In this document: in pieces, positions 14,507 through 16,907 of the stretch
How positions within the stretch are numbered: position 1 is the first letter of the stretch
How the letters are laid out: the number at the start of each line of letters is the position of its first letter
Assembly (NCBI GenBank): GCA_028865845.1
Contig: JAGWJK010000006.1
Location: forward strand, 1-16,907
DNA from: Rhizobiaceae bacterium
GTDB lineage: Bacteria; Pseudomonadota; Alphaproteobacteria; Rhizobiales; Rhizobiaceae
Reading direction: 5' to 3'
Length of the DNA stretch: 16,907 nucleotides
Notes under the pieces: generated by a model
Seen by the model: only the letters and a program-made list of their open reading frames with translations
Database searches by the model: none
Told to the model about the DNA's origin: nothing
Translations under genes and position numbers: made by a program

Positions 14507-14724
14507 CGTAGGGATAAAAAGCGTCTGCGAAAGCGGGAATAACCGAGATCGTCATCATGCCGAGTGCCCCCATGCGTTCCTCGAGCAGCATGCTCTCGAA
14601 AGCGCCATGTTAGGGCTCGGTAAAAAGCGTTGCAACATATGAAAATTTACCGCCGTTAAATCGTAAGCGATATTGCACGTTTTCGACGCTCTGGAATGGC
14701 GCTTCGTGAATGTCGCTTAACGAT
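14507..14724. other. Intergenic region between the FAD oxidoreductase and kinase genes
   Basis: This 218-base gap holds the start region of the minus-strand kinase and the trailer of the oxidoreductase. It contains a small hairpin, GAGCA and TGCTC around GCA (about 14583-14595), and an AT-richer part at about 14630-14665. I see no T-run terminator for the oxidoreductase, no GGAAC-type stress promoter for the kinase, and no gene. Confidence 0.4.
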
Positions 14725-15807
14725 CTATTCGGCTGCCGTCGCAAATCGTGACAGGCGGAACGGAGCAAGCTCCGGATCTTGATTTTCCTCGATAATTTCC
14801 TTTGCAGCCAGCAGCCCGACAAGTGGAGCGAGGGTCACGCCGGAATGCAGGACGGCGAGGTAGAGGCCGGGCGCGGCATCGACGCCGCCGATGATCGGAA
14901 AGCCGTCCTTGGGTGTCGGGCGGTAGCCGACCGTATGGAAATCGAGTTCCAGCGTCTCGCCATCGCGGAACATCGCCTTGACCTTGGCAAAGAGCGCATC
15001 CGCGGATTTGCCCGGATTTTCGCCCGGTTCCATGCCGCCGTAGTCGCTGCCGGCGATGATCCTGCCCTCTGCCGTCTGGCGCATGTGCAGCTCCGGCGCC
15101 ATGACAAGGCCGTTCAGCAAAGGCGGGTGAGGGTGGGAATGAACGATCAGGCCCGGCGGCGCTTCGAGTGGCACATCGACGCCGATCGAAGCCGCAAATG
15201 CCACGGTATTCGCGCCAGCCGCGAGGACGACTTGATCGGCGGTGAGTGTGCCTTTTGTGGTTTCGACGCCGATGACCTTTTCGCCATCCAGCAACAACCG
15301 TGTCACTTCTTCGCCGTAAAGCAGCTTGGCACCGTGGCGGGCAGCATCCTCAAGCAGCAGCTTCGCGGCGGCAACCGGCTCGACGGCGCCTTCTTCGGCG
15401 ACGTGCAACGCAAAGACGGGCGGATCGGCAAGCTGAGGCTCGATCGCGGCACTGGCCGCGCGGTCGATCGGCTTTATGCCGTAGCCCCAGCGACCGTGTT
15501 CAGCGGCATAATTCTCGAGTTCGGGTTGGGGCAGATCCCAGCAAAGGCCGCCGCACCAGGAGAGCGGCAGGCCGGGAACCTCCGTCGCCAGTCGCGTCCA
15601 CTCGGCCATCGAGCGATGGCGGAAGCGGAAATAGAATTCCGGATTGCCCCAGCTGGCGTTGATCCAGGCAAAGGAGTTCGGCGTCGCCTCGCCGCCGGCC
15701 TTGGTGGCGATCACGGTGACGGACGCGCCGGCGCGGCTCAGATGCCAGGCGATGGAGGCACCGATGATGCCGGCGCCGATGACGATGACGTTCTTGGGAG
15801 AGGGCAT
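14725..15807 (-). CDS. DadA/glycine-oxidase-like FAD-dependent oxidoreductase
   Basis: This 360-residue protein belongs to the D-amino-acid-oxidase (DAO) family, which oxidises amines or amino acids with FAD. The FAD-binding motif VIVIGAGIIGASIAWHLS is at about 7-24, followed by the family block ATPNSFAWINASWGNPEFYF (about 41-60). The C-terminal block is TPKDGFPIIGGVDAAPGLYL with AVLHSGVTLAPLVG. The position after the second strand, where an acidic residue usually holds the adenosine ribose, is Ala34 in VTVIATKAGG. No signal peptide is visible, so it is cytosolic or peripheral to the membrane. ATG 15807 has only a weak upstream GAAAG. The substrate cannot be assigned; it stands alone between a kinase and a TPR lipoprotein gene. 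Confidence 0.87.
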   Translation of the reverse strand: MPSPKNVIVIGAGIIGASIAWHLSRAGASVTVIATKAGGEATPNSFAWINASWGNPEFYFRFRHRSMAEWTRLATEVPGLPLSWCGGLCWDLPQPELENYAAEHGRWGYGIKPIDRAASAAIEPQLADPPVFALHVAEEGAVEPVAAAKLLLEDAARHGAKLLYGEEVTRLLLDGEKVIGVETTKGTLTADQVVLAAGANTVAFAASIGVDVPLEAPPGLIVHSHPHPPLLNGLVMAPELHMRQTAEGRIIAGSDYGGMEPGENPGKSADALFAKVKAMFRDGETLELDFHTVGYRPTPKDGFPIIGGVDAAPGLYLAVLHSGVTLAPLVGLLAAKEIIEENQDPELAPFRLSRFATAAE

Positions 15808-15861
15808 TGCGTATCTTTCGTCCGAATTTTGATTGGGACAAAGACTATGCGCTCGTCAGGG

Positions 15862-15900
15862 CAAAGAAAAGCCGCCGGGCGAGAATCGCCGAGCGGCTCG
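15862..15900 (-). terminator. Intrinsic terminator of the TPR lipoprotein gene
   Basis: Reading the minus strand, AGCCGC (15898-15893) pairs with GCGGCT (15875-15870). An inner stem TCGCC/GGCGA (15878-15882 with 15886-15890) closes a three-base loop. A TTTTCTTT run follows at 15870-15863. The hairpin lies 26 bases after the TPR gene stop and before the oxidoreductase start, so it separates the two transcription units. Confidence 0.75.
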
Positions 15901-15923
15901 TTTCGGTGCGATGTGGGAGAGCG

Positions 15924-16799
15924 TTACGCGCCTGCTCCGACGCGGGCCAGGCCATCCTTGGCCGGCTGGTAGGTCGGGTCGAGGTTGACCGCATGCTGGT
16001 AGGACCGGCGCGCCTTGGCCTTGTCGCCGCGACGCTCGTAGACGAACGCCTGGTTCGACCAGGATTCGGCGACGTTGTTGTTTAACTCGATCGCATGGTT
16101 GAAGTCGGCAAAGGCGTTGTCGTCGTCATTCTGGGCCAGATAGGAGACGCCGCGGCTGTTGTAGGGCTCCGGCGAATTCGGTGAGAGCGAGATAGCCTTC
16201 GAGAAATCGTCGATCGCCTTATCCTGCTGGTTGCGCTTCTGGTAGATCACGCCGCGGCCGTTATAGGCGCGGCCATCCGTCGTGCCGAGGCTGATGGCCT
16301 TGGAGAAATCGTTGAAAGCGTCATCGTCGCGGCCGGAGACGCGGTAGATATTGCCACGGCCGATATAGGCGACATCGTAGTTCGGATTGATCTGCAGTGC
16401 CGCATTATAGTCGGCAACCGCTTCCGGCATTTTGCCCATGTTGCGGTAGATGAGACCGCGGTTGGCGTAAGCCTGATAGAATTTCGGATTGAGCTGGATC
16501 GCCTGATTGAAGTCGGCCAGCGCCTTGCTGAATTCACCGGCGCGGCCGTAGGCGGTGCCACGAACGTTGTAGCCTTCCGGATCCTGCGGATTGGCATTGA
16601 TGACGGACGTCAGCGAAGCGATATTTTCAGAGGAGCCTTGCGCTTTGTCGATGTGGATGACCGTGTCGGTCGAGGCCGTCTGGCAGCTGGAAAGGCCGAT
16701 TGCGGCGAGAAGCGCCAAGGCCGGCAAAGCAGCAGCGCGCTTCGAAACAACAAGAGACAAATTCGAAGTGCGGAACTGTTTTGAAGTCGTTATTGCCAT
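15924..16799 (-). CDS. TPR-repeat lipoprotein
   Basis: This 291-residue protein has a basic N-terminus, a hydrophobic segment (AALPALALLAAIGL) and a lipobox LSSC with the acylated Cys39, so it should be a lipoprotein on the periplasmic side. After a linker, about six consecutive 34-residue TPR units run from about 74 to 276, with repeated features such as A.ADFNQAIQLNPKFYQAYANRG and KAIDDFSKAISL. TPR arrays bind other proteins or peptides; the partner is not known. The repeats are close in sequence to one another, suggesting an array with few losses. ATG 16799 has GGGGAAAG upstream at a rather long distance. The gene is followed by a strong intrinsic terminator, and another terminator lies upstream of it, so it is transcribed alone. 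Confidence 0.88.
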   Translation of the reverse strand: MAITTSKQFRTSNLSLVVSKRAAALPALALLAAIGLSSCQTASTDTVIHIDKAQGSSENIASLTSVINANPQDPEGYNVRGTAYGRAGEFSKALADFNQAIQLNPKFYQAYANRGLIYRNMGKMPEAVADYNAALQINPNYDVAYIGRGNIYRVSGRDDDAFNDFSKAISLGTTDGRAYNGRGVIYQKRNQQDKAIDDFSKAISLSPNSPEPYNSRGVSYLAQNDDDNAFADFNHAIELNNNVAESWSNQAFVYERRGDKAKARRSYQHAVNLDPTYQPAKDGLARVGAGA

Positions 16800-16840
16800 T
16801 TAATGGTTCGCTTTCCCCATGCCGTTCTATCAGGCCGCTC

Positions 16841-16873
16841 TGATTTATCCGCTTTTCGCCCGAGAATAAATCA
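16841..16873. repeat. 8-bp inverted repeat upstream of the TPR gene
   Basis: TGATTTAT (16841-16848) and ATAAATCA (16866-16873) are perfect inverted arms separated by 17 bases. The right arm overlaps the T-run of the terminator at the window edge. The left arm is 42 bases before the TPR gene start, a good place for an operator, or the repeat may be chance in AT-rich DNA. Confidence 0.3.
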
Positions 16874-16904
16874 AAAAGGCGGCGGCGACTGACTCGCCCC
16901 CGCC
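16873..16904 (-). terminator. Intrinsic terminator of a minus-strand gene beyond the right edge
   Basis: GGCGGCGGCGA (16878-16888) and TCGCCCCCGCC (16894-16904) form an 11-bp stem with one mismatch and a five-base loop. On the minus strand the hairpin is followed by five T residues (16877-16873) and more A/T-rich sequence. It therefore ends a transcript entering from the right of the window. Confidence 0.7.
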
Positions 16905-16907
16905 ACA

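Noticed and set aside
14779..15972. Plus-strand open frame of 397 codons opposite the FAD oxidoreductase gene
   Set aside because: It is antisense to a clear DAO-family protein, runs through the TPR gene's terminator, and its product is low-complexity and unlike any family I know.
15942..16577. Periodic repeats of about 102 bases, considered as a DNA repeat array or CRISPR-like array
   Set aside because: The periodicity is the 34-residue TPR unit of the lipoprotein; the DNA copies are diverged and lie inside an open frame.

Overview
The window reads as a chromosomal segment of an alphaproteobacterium, most likely a member of the Rhizobiaceae (Rhizobium, Agrobacterium or a relative). The basis is high-GC coding sequence with AT-rich intergenic gaps, a three-gene proton-translocating transhydrogenase locus preceded by an aa3-type oxidase subunit IV gene, an HWE-family histidine kinase, a DUF992 exported protein and a FeeM-type acyltransferase. 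This placement comes from family knowledge and gene order; no search was run. No tRNA, rRNA, insertion sequence or CRISPR array was seen.

Left part (1-4479): the end of an unidentified plus-strand gene, then a LacI-family regulator and a D-2-hydroxyacid dehydrogenase as a probable two-gene unit. A class I glutamine amidotransferase-like gamma-glutamyl hydrolase converges on it from the minus strand. A Tat-exported TRAP binding protein resembling the 2-oxoacid binder TakP follows, but no TRAP membrane subunits lie beside it. The common theme may be uptake and reduction or oxidation of small oxo- and hydroxy-acids; this is inference.

Middle part (4480-11495): a membrane-anchored PAS-GGDEF-EAL protein with an eroded GGDEF site and an intact EAL domain (probable c-di-GMP phosphodiesterase), a FeeM/LuxI-like N-acyl amino acid synthase, then a small cytochrome oxidase subunit IV protein and pntAA-pntAB-pntB. 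The three pnt genes are tightly packed, and the first probably starts at TTG.

Toxin-antitoxin remnant (11496-12259): a Phd/YefM-type antitoxin gene sits under a TTGACA promoter fused to a perfect 32-bp palindromic operator built of 9-bp units. Its PemK/MazF-type toxin partner overlaps the antitoxin stop and is readable for 147 codons in one frame, but two in-frame stops (TAA at codon 22, TGA at codon 99) interrupt it. This is the most striking part of the window: an intact antitoxin and operator beside a toxin that looks disarmed by point nonsense mutations alone.

Right part (12260-16907, all minus strand): a secreted DUF992 protein downstream of an HWE sensor kinase, a DadA-like FAD amine/amino-acid oxidoreductase, and a lipoprotein with about six TPR repeats. 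A strong intrinsic terminator follows the TPR gene, and a second one at the right edge belongs to a minus-strand transcript arriving from outside the window.
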